A stretch of DNA of 64,000 nucleotides from Nocardia sp. CY41 (GTDB lineage Bacteria; Actinomycetota; Actinomycetes; Mycobacteriales; Mycobacteriaceae), in assembly GCF_009829325.1 (NCBI RefSeq), contig NZ_VUOS01000006.1:62001-126000 (forward strand), given 5' to 3'. A program made the position numbers and the translations under genes. Within the stretch, counting starts at the first letter, position 1. Each line of letters starts with the position of its first letter. This document shows positions 18,430-27,288 of the stretch, piece after piece. Under the pieces are notes generated by a model that was not told the DNA's origin, did not search any database, and was given only the letters and a program-made list of their open reading frames with translations.

Positions 18430-18551
18430 CGAAGCGGTGTGCTCGATGGTGCGGGCGTCACCGGTATGGAGTTCGGGAGGCGGGCAGCAGCCGGTGCGGG
18501 GCGGCCCTACACTCGACGCACACGCATGCTTCGGACGGAGGTGATCGGCGG

Positions 18552-19271
18552 TTGAATCCCATGGATCCGCGCGACCAGCACACCGCACGTTATGAACCCG
18601 GTTATCAGCCGGGGAATTACCGTGATCCCGGATACAACCGCGATCGCGGGTATGGACAAGATCCCGGATACGGACAAGATGCCGGATACGGCCGAGAGCC
18701 CGGCTATGGCCAAGACGTCCGGTACGGCCAAGACTCCGGATACGGCCACGGCTCGGGGTTGGACCAGGATCACGGCTACAGCGCCTACGAGTCCGACCGT
18801 CCGGCCCGTCGGTCGCGGCCACACCAGGGTCCGGACGTCAACATCGGCATGTTCGTCGGCGGTGTGATCGCGGCGGCCGTGGTGACCGCGCTGGCGGCCT
18901 GGTTGTGCGCCTGGATCATCGAGATCATCGCCACCCGGGTCACCGAGAGCGGTGAGTTCGGGGTGTGGAGCCCGATGTCCCAGGACGCGTACTGGTTCGC
19001 CGTGGTGGCCTTCATCTGCGCCCTGCTGGCCGGCGTGCTCTGGTATCTGCTCCGCTTGGGCACTCCGTCACCGGAACTGTTCTTCGGCTGGATCGTCGGA
19101 ATCCTCACCGCGGCGGCGGTGATCATTCCCCTGGCTCTGTCCAGCCACCTCTGGGTGGGTATCTCCACCGGTATCGAACATCTGGTGATCGGTCTGCCCA
19201 TCTTCAGTCTCGTACGCATGGTGGGTGCCAAGAGCACCGTGCCCCCCGATAGCGCACGGTCGGCCGGGTAG
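18552..19271 (+). CDS. Membrane protein with Gly/Tyr/Asp-rich hexapeptide repeats
   Basis: 239 aa. The N-terminal 75 residues are low complexity, with seven hexapeptides of the type DPGYGQ. Four TM helices follow (about 97-122, 138-160, 170-190 and 200-222). The GGAGGTGA ribosome site at 18535-18542 is 7-9 bases before TTG 18552, which decides for TTG over ATG 18561. The Tyr/Gly-rich, probably cytosolic tail resembles tails that recruit partners in actinobacterial envelope proteins. No enzymatic motif is seen. A terminator follows at 19409. Confidence 0.72.
   Translation: MNPMDPRDQHTARYEPGYQPGNYRDPGYNRDRGYGQDPGYGQDAGYGREPGYGQDVRYGQDSGYGHGSGLDQDHGYSAYESDRPARRSRPHQGPDVNIGMFVGGVIAAAVVTALAAWLCAWIIEIIATRVTESGEFGVWSPMSQDAYWFAVVAFICALLAGVLWYLLRLGTPSPELFFGWIVGILTAAAVIIPLALSSHLWVGISTGIEHLVIGLPIFSLVRMVGAKSTVPPDSARSAG
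18624..18749 (+). repeat. Seven tandem 18-bp units coding for hexapeptides
   Basis: Units encode D-P-G-Y-N-R, D-R-G-Y-G-Q, D-P-G-Y-G-Q, D-A-G-Y-G-R, E-P-G-Y-G-Q, D-V-R-Y-G-Q and D-S-G-Y-G-H. The DNA is partly diverged, so this is an old in-frame expansion rather than a recent slippage product. Confidence 0.85.
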
Positions 19272-19408
19272 CAGCCGCGGGCCGTGGCGGCCCCATGGCG
19301 CGGCCGAGGCGGCGAGCAGCGGTCGGATGGGCGGAGTGGATGTGCGGCGGCCGGAATAGGGGCGCTTATATCGTCGGGTCGCGTCGTCGACGATTTCGAG
19401 TAATGCGA

Positions 19409-19437
19409 GGCCGGGCGGATCGGTGACCCGCCCGGCC
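19409..19437. terminator. Hairpin terminator between convergent genes
   Basis: GGCCGGGCGG pairs perfectly with CCGCCCGGCC around a 9-nt loop. It probably serves both flanking genes. Confidence 0.8.
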
Positions 19438-19471
19438 GTGTGAATTACCTCGATTCGGTTCTTCCGATGGA

Positions 19472-20023
19472 TCAGAACGGCGTGAAGAAGAAGCCGAACC
19501 ACGCACCGACTGCGGCGCCGACCGCGCAACCGATGACGGCGCCGACGATGAAGAACCAGATTCCGATGGCGATGCCGATCGCGCAGCCGATCGCCGCACC
19601 GATCACCGCGCCGCCGAACAGGGCGTCGTGCATCAAGCCCTGAATCTCCGGTGTGACCGCCGCGGGCGACGGCACGCCGGCCGCCGGTGTCAACGTCAAC
19701 GTCCTACCCGACTGGTCGAGCGCGGGTGTGACGCTGAAGTTCTGCCCGGTCTCCATACGCAGTGTCGTCGGTATCGTGCCGACGATCGCGCCGTTGTCGG
19801 CGATCACTTCGACCGCATCCGGCGTCACCTCGAACTTCCCCGAGGCCAGATCGACGGTAGCGGTGCGGTGATCCGCCGCCAGCGTCGTCGTGTAGGAGAT
19901 AGGACCATCCACCCCGTTCATCGTGAGGTCTGTCAGGGTGCCCTCACCATGCGCTGTGGCCATTGCTATTCCTGTCGACGCTACGGCCAACAGGGCGGTC
20001 GCCACCAATTTCTTGATAATCAT
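19472..20023 (-). CDS. Secreted protein with glycine-zipper C-terminus
   Basis: 183 aa. A Sec signal peptide is visible (MIIKKLVATALL, cleavage near the ATA-HGE junction, about residue 25). A beta-rich middle region of about 100 residues carries Thr/Val-rich strands, and the C-terminus is a Gly/Ala-rich zipper with small-x3-small spacing ending in GAWFGFFFTPF. The layout resembles a Nocardia family of small secreted proteins (DUF8020-like); function unknown. ATG 20023 is preferred over TTG 20035 because it opens the signal peptide directly. A distantly similar secreted protein lies at 48406-48814. Confidence 0.75.
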   Translation of the reverse strand: MIIKKLVATALLAVASTGIAMATAHGEGTLTDLTMNGVDGPISYTTTLAADHRTATVDLASGKFEVTPDAVEVIADNGAIVGTIPTTLRMETGQNFSVTPALDQSGRTLTLTPAAGVPSPAAVTPEIQGLMHDALFGGAVIGAAIGCAIGIAIGIWFFIVGAVIGCAVGAAVGAWFGFFFTPF

Positions 20024-20246
20024 TCGGGCGTCCAATCATGGGACCTGTGTGGATTCCCCCGGGCGGGCATCATCGACCGTCAGCTATGATCTTTCTCCCT
20101 CAACCATTCGGTTGTCGATAGGTATCCGCTATGAGGCATTTCCGTACTCGAAGTCGGAAATTGTCTCGGCCGCCCGTTGAAATACAAGAGGACACGGATC
20201 GGCGCGTTGCGGCGGCTTCATCGAGGTGCGCTGGTACAACCCGTTC

Positions 20247-20435
20247 ATGACTCGGCAGACACCGACAATTAGGCACGCGCGCCTGGCGTTGGAGCAGGTT
20301 GCCGCCGAACTCGACCAGACGGCTTTTCGCGGCGGCTATCTCACCTCCGAGCGCATGCGATTTCTCGCGACCAAGGTCCGCGACGCGTTCCAGGTGTACG
20401 ACGACGCCGTCGAATCGGCCGCACCGGCGGACTGA
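20247..20435 (+). CDS. Small helical hypothetical protein
   Basis: 62 aa, amphipathic and probably all-helical (HARLALEQVAAELDQ). No signal peptide. It may start at GTG 20226 instead, which adds seven residues; neither start has a good ribosome site. Not recognised. Confidence 0.45.
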   Translation: MTRQTPTIRHARLALEQVAAELDQTAFRGGYLTSERMRFLATKVRDAFQVYDDAVESAAPAD

Positions 20436-20568
20436 CCGGCAGCGTGGCCGCGGTACTCACCGCCGGCAGTGCCGACCTCGCTCGACGTGTCGCGACCACG
20501 GATGGATCCGGCCGAGCTCCGATCGCCTATCCGGCCTGGTGTTGGTTCGCGATCATCCTGTCGGCGGC

Positions 20569-21240
20569 TCAGATCGGCCGGAACCCCGCGCCGACGCCGT
20601 CGCGGGAGTCGATGTCGGCGAGGATGGCGTTGATGTCGGTGCCCACCTCGGGGCCGAGGCACCCCATGCCCAGATAAGCGTTGACCATGCCGACCAGCGT
20701 CGAACCGAGGACCACCGGCGCGCCGGAATCGCCTTTGAGCACACACATCTGGGTCCAGGTATCGCTGCTGTCACCCATCAGGTCGCCCCAGGCGACACCG
20801 CAGGTCCGGCCGGTGGTCCGGCCTTTCTTGCACACGACGTCGGGAAATTGCGCGGGGCCGCCGAGACCGTCGATGAAGAATCCTCCGACCTCCCGGGTGG
20901 GAGCGACCCGTGCGGCATCGAATTCGATGATTCCGTAGTCCAATTCGTGATCGGCGTAGACGAATCGCCCCAGCACCCCGTAGCTCGGATAGGTCACCGA
21001 CGTGACGTGCGCCCCGGGTTCGCCGCAGTGGCCCGCCGTCAATCCCACCAACCTGTTCGCCGCGTCGTAACCGATGGTGGTGAGCGTGCATTCGGCTCGG
21101 TCGTCGATCGCGATGCCCGAGCCGCCGCCCATCGGCGGCGGCGGTAACTGCGGAACACCGGCCGCCGTGCCCGCGCCGGCCGAGATCGGTCCGCACGCGA
21201 GTGCTGCCGCGGCTACGACCTTCATCAGCGAACGAGTCAT
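20569..21240 (-). CDS. Secreted S1-family (trypsin-like) serine protease
   Basis: 223 aa. Signal peptide (about 1-27), then a chymotrypsin fold with the triad visible: His in LTAGHCG, Asp in HELDYGIIEF and Ser in KGDSGAPVV. Paired Cys residues next to the His and Ser motifs suggest the usual disulfides. No pro-region of the streptogrisin type is evident, so it may be a short form secreted nearly mature. The ATG at 21240 has GGAGGAACA upstream. A monocistronic unit. Confidence 0.88.
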   Translation of the reverse strand: MTRSLMKVVAAAALACGPISAGAGTAAGVPQLPPPPMGGGSGIAIDDRAECTLTTIGYDAANRLVGLTAGHCGEPGAHVTSVTYPSYGVLGRFVYADHELDYGIIEFDAARVAPTREVGGFFIDGLGGPAQFPDVVCKKGRTTGRTCGVAWGDLMGDSSDTWTQMCVLKGDSGAPVVLGSTLVGMVNAYLGMGCLGPEVGTDINAILADIDSRDGVGAGFRPI

Positions 21241-21514
21241 TGTTCCTCCCACCGGACCGGACGTGCTTTCCCGACCTGGACCGCAGCGCTCCTGCCCTCG
21301 AATCCGGAGCATGCGCGAGCTTTCCAGCGTTGCCCCTGCGGGCTACCCACGCCGACGAGACGGAAACGGAACGCCGCTTCCAGTGGGTCCGCCGCGACAG
21401 CGCGCCGCTGGGCCGGCAGCGCAGCGCTCACCGAGCCGCTCGCAACGCGAAGCCGGTGCGCCGGGCATTCCGAGCGGGCGAGCGTGCCGCCGCCGCGACG
21501 GAGCCGGGCGATGG

Positions 21515-22189
21515 TCAGTCGGGGTATTCGTGGATGGTCAGCAGGAGATGGTCCAGCCTGGTCCGTTGCTCGACGGGACCGCCACCGGCCGCCGCGGCGA
21601 CGGTGACCAATTTGGCCGCCAGCACCCGCAGTTTGGTGTTCGTCTCCTGGGACCGCCACCGCAACACTTGGAAGGCTTGCTCGGCGGTCAGGCCGTAGGC
21701 GAGCATCAGCATCCCTTTGGCTTGCTCGATCGCCGCGCGGGCCTCGACCACTTCCGGGAGCGCCTCGTCGAGGGCTTCACGCCGTTGCTGGTCGACGGTG
21801 GCGGTCAGATCGATGAAGTAGCCCGAGGTGCCCACGACCGCGCCGGTGCCGTCGAAGATGTGGTCGGCGACCACGAGCACGTGCCGGACATTGCCCGCGG
21901 TGTCGATGATGCGGTGGCGGCTGCAGAACGCGCCGTGGTCACGGACCGCGGTGGCGAGGGCGTCGGCGACGGCGGCGCGGTCGGCGGGGTGTTTGTGCGA
22001 CAGCACCAGGTCGGTGGTCGGCTGTACCTGGCCGGGGAGGTAGCCGTACAGCGCCGCCACCTCGTCGGACCATTCCCAGCGCTGGTCGTCGAACCAGAAC
22101 CGGAAGCTGCCGACCCGGTCGGGACGTTCGTCCTCCGGTCCGGTGCGGTCCGCGGCGTCCTGCCCATCGGCGTGGCTCACCTGTCTCAT
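21515..22189 (-). CDS. PAS-ANTAR domain regulator
   Basis: 224 aa. A PAS_3-like sensor domain (about 28-130, FWFDDQRWEWSDEVAALYGY) is followed by an ANTAR RNA-binding domain (about 145-205, with AIEQAKGMLM and AFQVLRWRSQ). ANTAR proteins antiterminate transcription by binding paired-hexaloop RNA. In actinobacteria this arrangement is common near stress genes. AGGAG lies 4 bases upstream of ATG 22189. No dual-hexaloop target was recognised in this window. Confidence 0.85.
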   Translation of the reverse strand: MRQVSHADGQDAADRTGPEDERPDRVGSFRFWFDDQRWEWSDEVAALYGYLPGQVQPTTDLVLSHKHPADRAAVADALATAVRDHGAFCSRHRIIDTAGNVRHVLVVADHIFDGTGAVVGTSGYFIDLTATVDQQRREALDEALPEVVEARAAIEQAKGMLMLAYGLTAEQAFQVLRWRSQETNTKLRVLAAKLVTVAAAAGGGPVEQRTRLDHLLLTIHEYPD

Positions 22190-22328
22190 CATGCTCCTGC
22201 GCAGCGGCGCCGGAGGTCACAATCGAGGGCGGTCGGCACGAGGGCTTCGAACAGGCGGGCTCCCGGGCGAGCCGGCTTTCGCTACCGGCGGAGCGGCGGT
22301 GAACCCTCCCCGGTCCGCGGCGCCTGAT

Positions 22329-22481
22329 CTACGTGTCCGGGTCTTTCTCCCGGCCGTCTCCGGGGCCTGGGCCCGCCAAGTCGCCGGAAGCCTCGGACCC
22401 GCCCTCGAGGACGTCCTTTTCTCGATCGTCCGGGTTTTCGTGCGTGCCTTCGTCGTTCGCGGCGTCGTACGGATGGTTCAT
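22329..22481 (-). CDS. Small acidic hydrophilic protein
   Basis: 50 aa, no hydrophobic core, rich in Gly, Asp and Glu (starts NHPYDAANDEGTHENPDD). GAGGAG lies 7-12 bases upstream of the ATG at 22481, which strongly supports translation. It resembles the small unstructured proteins often found beside DUF3072 genes in actinobacteria, but is not assigned. It lies 42 bp from the DUF3072 gene, same strand, so probably the same operon. Confidence 0.6.
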   Translation of the reverse strand: MNHPYDAANDEGTHENPDDREKDVLEGGSEASGDLAGPGPGDGREKDPDT

Positions 22482-22523
22482 CAGTGATTCTCCTCAGAGG
22501 CGTAGACGCTCCGACCGAGCCGG

Positions 22524-22715
22524 TCAGGCGCCGCGGCCGGTGTGCTGCTGAAGTTCGTCGATCAGTTGCGAGGCTTCCGCCTTCGTCAACTCCGCCGGCA
22601 CCTCCGCGCCCGCCTCTTGGGCCAGGGTGTGCAGATAGGACTCCTGCGGGCCGGTCATCGGCTCCTCGCCGGTGGTCCACTGATCCGGATCCTTCTCCGG
22701 CTTCGGCTGCACCAT
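22524..22715 (-). CDS. DUF3072-type small protein
   Basis: 63 aa. It matches the DUF3072 pattern: D-P-D-Q-W-T-T-G-E-E-P-M-T-G-P-Q then YLHTLAQEAG and a helical end LTKAEASQLIDEL. Function unknown; soluble. ATG 22715 has GAGGAG at proper distance, while GTG 22721 lies inside that site. Confidence 0.85.
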   Translation of the reverse strand: MVQPKPEKDPDQWTTGEEPMTGPQESYLHTLAQEAGAEVPAELTKAEASQLIDELQQHTGRGA

Positions 22716-22805
22716 AGCCACTCCTCACGTCGGCAGAACAGGTGTTCGACTCCTGCCTACCCGGATCGGCGATCCTCAATCACCGAGGCGGTGATACGAC
22801 GAGGG

Positions 22806-24137
22806 TCACCGATCCGTCGATTTCTCCGGCTTGCGCGCCTCGTCGGCGGGGTGGGTTACGACCGTTCCGCGCCAACCACCGATCAGCCGCATCGCGTGAT
22901 AGATCGCCAGTGCGGCGAGGGCGCCGAGGGCGATGCCGCCGAAGTCGAGGTCGCCGATCACCCAGGTGAAATCGGCGATACCGATGACCAGTGGGATGGC
23001 GGCGGTGAACTGGTTGATCGGCTTACCGAAGTCCACCCGGTTGCTCACCCAGATGTGCACGCCGAGGATGCCGACCAAGCCGTAGAGCGCGGTCGTCACA
23101 CCACCGAGCACCCCGGCCGGGATGGCGGCGATCACCGCTCCCACCTTCGGTGACAGGCTGAGCACGATCGCCGCGGCACCGGCTACCCAGTAGGCAGCGG
23201 TCGAGTAGACCTTCGTCGCGGCCATCACGCCGATGTTCTCCGCGTAGGTGGTGGTCGCCGAGCCGCCGCCACTGCCGGCCAGCACCGTCGCCACGCCGTC
23301 GGCCACCAGCGCGCGGCCCAGGCGCCGGTCGTAGTCGATGCCGGTCATCGTGGTGATCGACTTGACGTGGCCGATGTTCTCCACCACGAGCACCAGCACC
23401 ACCGGCAGGAACATCGGCAGCACCGAGAGGTGGAAGCTCGGTGCGTGGAAGTCGGGCAGCCCCACCCAGGAAGCGTCCCCGATCGCCGCGGTGTCGACCT
23501 CACCGCGCGCGAGCGCGAGCAGATAGCCGAGCACGACACTGGCGACGATCGCCAACCGGCCGAGCAATCCGCGGAAGAGCACGAGGCACAGGATCAGCAG
23601 GATGAGCACGACCGTCGCCGTGATCGCGTCCTTCTCGAAATTCGTCTTGGCGGTCGGAGCCAGGTTCAGCCCGATGAGGGCGACGATGGTGCCGGTGACC
23701 ACCGGCGGCATCAGCGCCTCGATCCAGTGGGTGCCTGCGAAGTGCACCACCACGCCGATGACGATCAGCAGGACGCCAACCACGACGATTCCGCCGAGCG
23801 CCGCCCCCATTCCGTGCGAGGCGGTCGCCGCGAGGACCGGAGCGATGATCGCGAAGCTGGAACCCAGATAGCTCGGCAGCCGGTTGCGGGTGATCACCAG
23901 GAACAGCAGGGTTCCGACCCCGGAGAAGAGCAACGTCGCCGACGGCGGGAACCCGGTGAGGACCGGCACGAGGAAGGTGGCGCCGAACATCGCCACCACA
24001 TGCTGCAACCCGATCCCGATCGTGCGCGGCCAGGTCAATCGCTCGCCGGGGGCGATCACACCGCCGGTGCCGACCTCGGTCCAGCGGAACATCGATCCGG
24101 TTCGCGATTCGGGCGTCATGGGAGCAGTGTGCGGCAT
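22806..24137 (-). CDS. NCS2-family uracil/xanthine permease
   Basis: 443 aa, about 14 TM helices, UraA/PbuX fold. Family marks include the signature GSGGGSATTTYAENIG in TM10 and the substrate-helix VENIGHVKS. It imports nucleobases by proton symport; the exact base cannot be told. The start may be 24137 or ATG 24119; neither has a strong ribosome site. It lies 57 bp downstream of the decarboxylase gene on the same strand and may be co-transcribed. Confidence 0.9.
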   Translation of the reverse strand: MPHTAPMTPESRTGSMFRWTEVGTGGVIAPGERLTWPRTIGIGLQHVVAMFGATFLVPVLTGFPPSATLLFSGVGTLLFLVITRNRLPSYLGSSFAIIAPVLAATASHGMGAALGGIVVVGVLLIVIGVVVHFAGTHWIEALMPPVVTGTIVALIGLNLAPTAKTNFEKDAITATVVLILLILCLVLFRGLLGRLAIVASVVLGYLLALARGEVDTAAIGDASWVGLPDFHAPSFHLSVLPMFLPVVLVLVVENIGHVKSITTMTGIDYDRRLGRALVADGVATVLAGSGGGSATTTYAENIGVMAATKVYSTAAYWVAGAAAIVLSLSPKVGAVIAAIPAGVLGGVTTALYGLVGILGVHIWVSNRVDFGKPINQFTAAIPLVIGIADFTWVIGDLDFGGIALGALAALAIYHAMRLIGGWRGTVVTHPADEARKPEKSTDR

Positions 24138-24194
24138 CGTCGCTCGTCGCGCCGGGTTCGCCCGCCCGGGCTGCGGGAAACTTGCCGGACCGCC

Positions 24195-27068
24195 TTACGA
24201 GATCCCGACTCGACGATGGTTCACGGGCGCCGCAGCTGCCTCGGACAGACCGCCGGACACCGCGGTACCCGCATGACGGGCCGCGGTCAGCCGCGCGAGC
24301 GCGGCTTCGGTGAAGACCGACAGCCCGAGGTCGGGGTTGTATCCGTGAATCTCCTTGACGTCGAGCTCGGCCAGGAAATACAGGATCTCCGTCGAGATCA
24401 CCTGCCCGGGCACCAGCACGGGGAAGCCGGGCGGGTAGGGGACGACGAAGGTGGCGGACACCAGCGGCATCCCCTTGGCGAGCCGCCGCCCGGCGTCGCC
24501 GAGCAGGACATGCTCGCGGTCGGACTCCTCGTACCCGGCGTAGAACGCCGATCGCATATCCCCGAACGAGCTGGCCCCGTCGGGACGAAACGCGCTGTCG
24601 AACTCGCTGAAATCGGGGAGTGCAGGCAGTTCCTTGGTGATCTCGTCGATCCGGCGCTGTTGCAGGGCGCGATCGGCCTTACCGGCCGCGCTCCGGCTGG
24701 TCTCGAAGTCGGCAGCCACCCGGCGTAACACGTCGAGCAGGTAGTGCACGCTCGACCAGGTGACGCCGATGGTGAAGATCAACAGCACGCTGTTGATCGA
24801 AGTCTTGTTGATCTGGATGCCGAAGCGATCCATCAGGATCTTCTCGCGGAAGTCGAACCCGTTCATGCCGGTCGCGCCGACGAACAGGGTGACCCTGGTG
24901 GGGTCGAGCACGAACTGATCGGACCGCCACGCCTCGTTCCACTCGGCCAGGCCACCCTGCCTGACCTGCCGGTACGAGCGGACTTCGGAGGGCCGGAATT
25001 CGTCGGGCACCAGGTCGTCCTCGTCGAGGATGCGGAACCACTTGCCGATCAACCGGTCTTTGCGGACGCGGTGACGGAAGACCAACGCCATGTCGTAGGC
25101 GTGCCGGACCAGCTGGAAGCCCTCGATGTCGACCTGCCTGCGGGCCAGATCCAACGACGCCAGGAGTTGCTGATTCGGCGACGTCGAGGTGTGGGTCAGA
25201 AACGCCTCGGCGAATGCCTCACGGGCGAGCGCTTTGAAATCCTGGTCGCGGACATGGATCATCGACGCCTGCCGCAGCGCGGACAGCGACTTGTGGGTGG
25301 AATGCGTCGCGTACACGCGGACGCGCGCACGTTCCGGGTCGGGAAGCAGGCGGCGATCACTCCACTCGGCACGGTCGACGCCGTGCATCGACGCACGCCA
25401 CCGGCGGTATTCCTCCGCGTATCCCGGCGAGGACAACGTCGATGCGAGTTGCTCGGCGGCGACCATCGCGGTTCGCTGTCGCGCCCACGGCACCGCCGTC
25501 GCGAACGCGTACCACGCCTCGTCCCACAGGAAGCAGATGTCCGGCTTGATCGCCAGCACCTCTTCCATCACGCGCCTGGGGTTGTAGACGATGCCGTCGA
25601 ACGTGCAGTTGGTCAGCAGAAGCATGCGCACCCGATCCAGTTGGCCGGCCGCCTCGAGATCCAGCAGCGCCTTCTTGATGGTGTGCAGCGACACGGCTCC
25701 GTAGATCGCGAACTGTTCGAGCGGGTAGGCGTCGAGGTACAGCGGGTACGCCCCGGCGAGCACCAAGCCGTAGTGGTGCGACTTATGGCAATTGCGGTCG
25801 ATCAGGACGATGTCGCCCGGGCGGGTCAGGGCCTGCACGACGATCTTGTTCGCGGTGGACGTCCCGTTGGTCACGAAGTACGTCCGGTCGGCACACCACG
25901 TCTCGGCGGCTTTGTCCATCGCCACCCTGATCGTGCCGTGCGGGTCGAGCAGGGAGTCCAGCCCGCCGGAGGTGGACGACGTCTCGGCCATGAAGATGTT
26001 GCGGCCGTAGAACTCGCCCATGTCCTGCAGCGACTTGGAGTTGAAGATGCTCGCGCCCCGCGCGACGGGCAGCGCGTGGAACTGGCCGACCGGCGCGGCC
26101 GCATAGGCCCGCAGGGCATCGAAAAACGGTGTGGCGTAACGGCACCGGATCCCGGCGAGCACCGTGCTGTGCAGGTCGGTGACGTCGTTGAGCCGATAGA
26201 ACGTGCGATCGTAGATGTCCGGCTCGGCTTCGGTCTCCGCGGCGATCGATTCGTCGGTGAGCAGATACAGGTCGATATGGGGCCGCAGCTTCCGGATCCA
26301 CTCGCCACATTCGACCCAGTCGGGGGCGCGGTCGGTCACGACCACGCCGTCGTTGGCGCCGAGCAATGTGGTCATCAACGGCAGCCGGTCGCGGGAACGG
26401 AGCGGTAGGTCGTGCCGGATGATCGCCGCCTGGATCTCGCCGTTCAGCGCGACGGCGGTGATGGCGTCCTCGATGCTCGCCACGACGAGCAGTTCGAACT
26501 GCACATCGTCCGACGATTCGCGAAGCGCCCGCAGGCTCTCCGCCAGGCCCTCCGGCGCTTCGGGCGGGGAATCGTCGCCGAGCAGGACCGTGTAGAACTG
26601 CTGCTGCTTGGCCCGGGCCACGAGTTCCTGCTCGGCCAGCGGCGCGGCTGTGTCGAACAACGCCGCGCGGTCGCCGTACTCCGAGAGCAAGCGCACGGCC
26701 AGCGACACTTCCTCGGCGAGCCGTACCGTCGCCAGATCGGCGAGGTATCCGCGAAACGCCGTCAGCCGCGCCGCGCCCGGGTACAGCCAGTACCGCTCGT
26801 AAGCGCCGAGACGATCGAGGAGGCGCCGCACCCGGGCGGCTTCGTGGGTGGTGTCCAGCCCGGCGCTGTTGACATCGGCGAGTCTGCGGCACGCGTCGTC
26901 GAGCAGATTCCACGTGTCGATCCGCGAGTACGACGGGTTGGCCACCGCCGCCAGCGCGGAAACGGAAAGCCCTTTCGGGCGTTCGCCATCTCGATGCATG
27001 TCGTCAGTTACGCCCCTCGGTCGGTGGGCGAAGTGATCAGTCGACCAGGACGGATCACCCTCGAACAT
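24195..27068 (-). CDS. Long Orn/Lys/Arg decarboxylase (fold III-like, PLP)
   Basis: About 957 aa, some 200 residues longer than the usual inducible Lys/Arg/Orn decarboxylases. The extra length is in an N-terminal helical domain (about 1-170) plus a wing/receiver-like region. The PLP core shows VTNGTSTANK, DRNCHKSHHY, the aspartate strand FLWDEAWY and the Schiff-base Lys in ATHSTHKS. The C-terminal domain ends near YNPDLGLSVF. It probably makes a polyamine or diamine, or works in acid stress. The start is uncertain: ATG 27068 has AGGGATGA close by, ATG 26999 would remove 23 residues. Divergent from the BtrH-like gene across a 220-bp region with a perfect palindrome. Confidence 0.88.
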   Translation of the reverse strand: MFEGDPSWSTDHFAHRPRGVTDDMHRDGERPKGLSVSALAAVANPSYSRIDTWNLLDDACRRLADVNSAGLDTTHEAARVRRLLDRLGAYERYWLYPGAARLTAFRGYLADLATVRLAEEVSLAVRLLSEYGDRAALFDTAAPLAEQELVARAKQQQFYTVLLGDDSPPEAPEGLAESLRALRESSDDVQFELLVVASIEDAITAVALNGEIQAAIIRHDLPLRSRDRLPLMTTLLGANDGVVVTDRAPDWVECGEWIRKLRPHIDLYLLTDESIAAETEAEPDIYDRTFYRLNDVTDLHSTVLAGIRCRYATPFFDALRAYAAAPVGQFHALPVARGASIFNSKSLQDMGEFYGRNIFMAETSSTSGGLDSLLDPHGTIRVAMDKAAETWCADRTYFVTNGTSTANKIVVQALTRPGDIVLIDRNCHKSHHYGLVLAGAYPLYLDAYPLEQFAIYGAVSLHTIKKALLDLEAAGQLDRVRMLLLTNCTFDGIVYNPRRVMEEVLAIKPDICFLWDEAWYAFATAVPWARQRTAMVAAEQLASTLSSPGYAEEYRRWRASMHGVDRAEWSDRRLLPDPERARVRVYATHSTHKSLSALRQASMIHVRDQDFKALAREAFAEAFLTHTSTSPNQQLLASLDLARRQVDIEGFQLVRHAYDMALVFRHRVRKDRLIGKWFRILDEDDLVPDEFRPSEVRSYRQVRQGGLAEWNEAWRSDQFVLDPTRVTLFVGATGMNGFDFREKILMDRFGIQINKTSINSVLLIFTIGVTWSSVHYLLDVLRRVAADFETSRSAAGKADRALQQRRIDEITKELPALPDFSEFDSAFRPDGASSFGDMRSAFYAGYEESDREHVLLGDAGRRLAKGMPLVSATFVVPYPPGFPVLVPGQVISTEILYFLAELDVKEIHGYNPDLGLSVFTEAALARLTAARHAGTAVSGGLSEAAAAPVNHRRVGIS

Positions 27069-27132
27069 TCATCCCTGCAGTCATTGTGCTCCGCCGTAGA
27101 TCGAATTCCTAGGCGCAGAGGTCGCGGCGGTT

Positions 27133-27157
27133 GGACTCTCCCGTCACGGGAGAGTCC
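27133..27157. promoter_or_regulatory. Perfect 11-bp inverted repeat between divergent genes
   Basis: GGACTCTCCCG-TCA-CGGGAGAGTCC. It lies between the starts of the decarboxylase (27068, minus) and the BtrH-like gene (27289, plus), so it is unlikely to be a terminator. An operator shared by both genes or an mRNA leader hairpin are the likeliest roles. Confidence 0.6.
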
Positions 27158-27288
27158 ACCATGTCGGCAACGCTCTTTCCGTCACCATCCACGAGTGCGC
27201 TGCGCCCACTCCTTGGTGACGCCGACTCCGTCGGGCAGGCAAAGGCGCCGCGCGAAGGGCTGACGATCTGCGCCCAGGAAGGCATGAC

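Noticed and set aside
18624..18749. CRISPR-like repeat array
   Set aside because: Repeats are directly adjacent, in frame and inside a gene, with no spacers.
27133..27288. Glycine riboswitch upstream of the BtrH-like gene
   Set aside because: GGGAGAGTCC resembles its opening stem, but the conserved GCGCCGAAGG core and closing CUCUC strand are missing; the palindrome is explained better as an operator.
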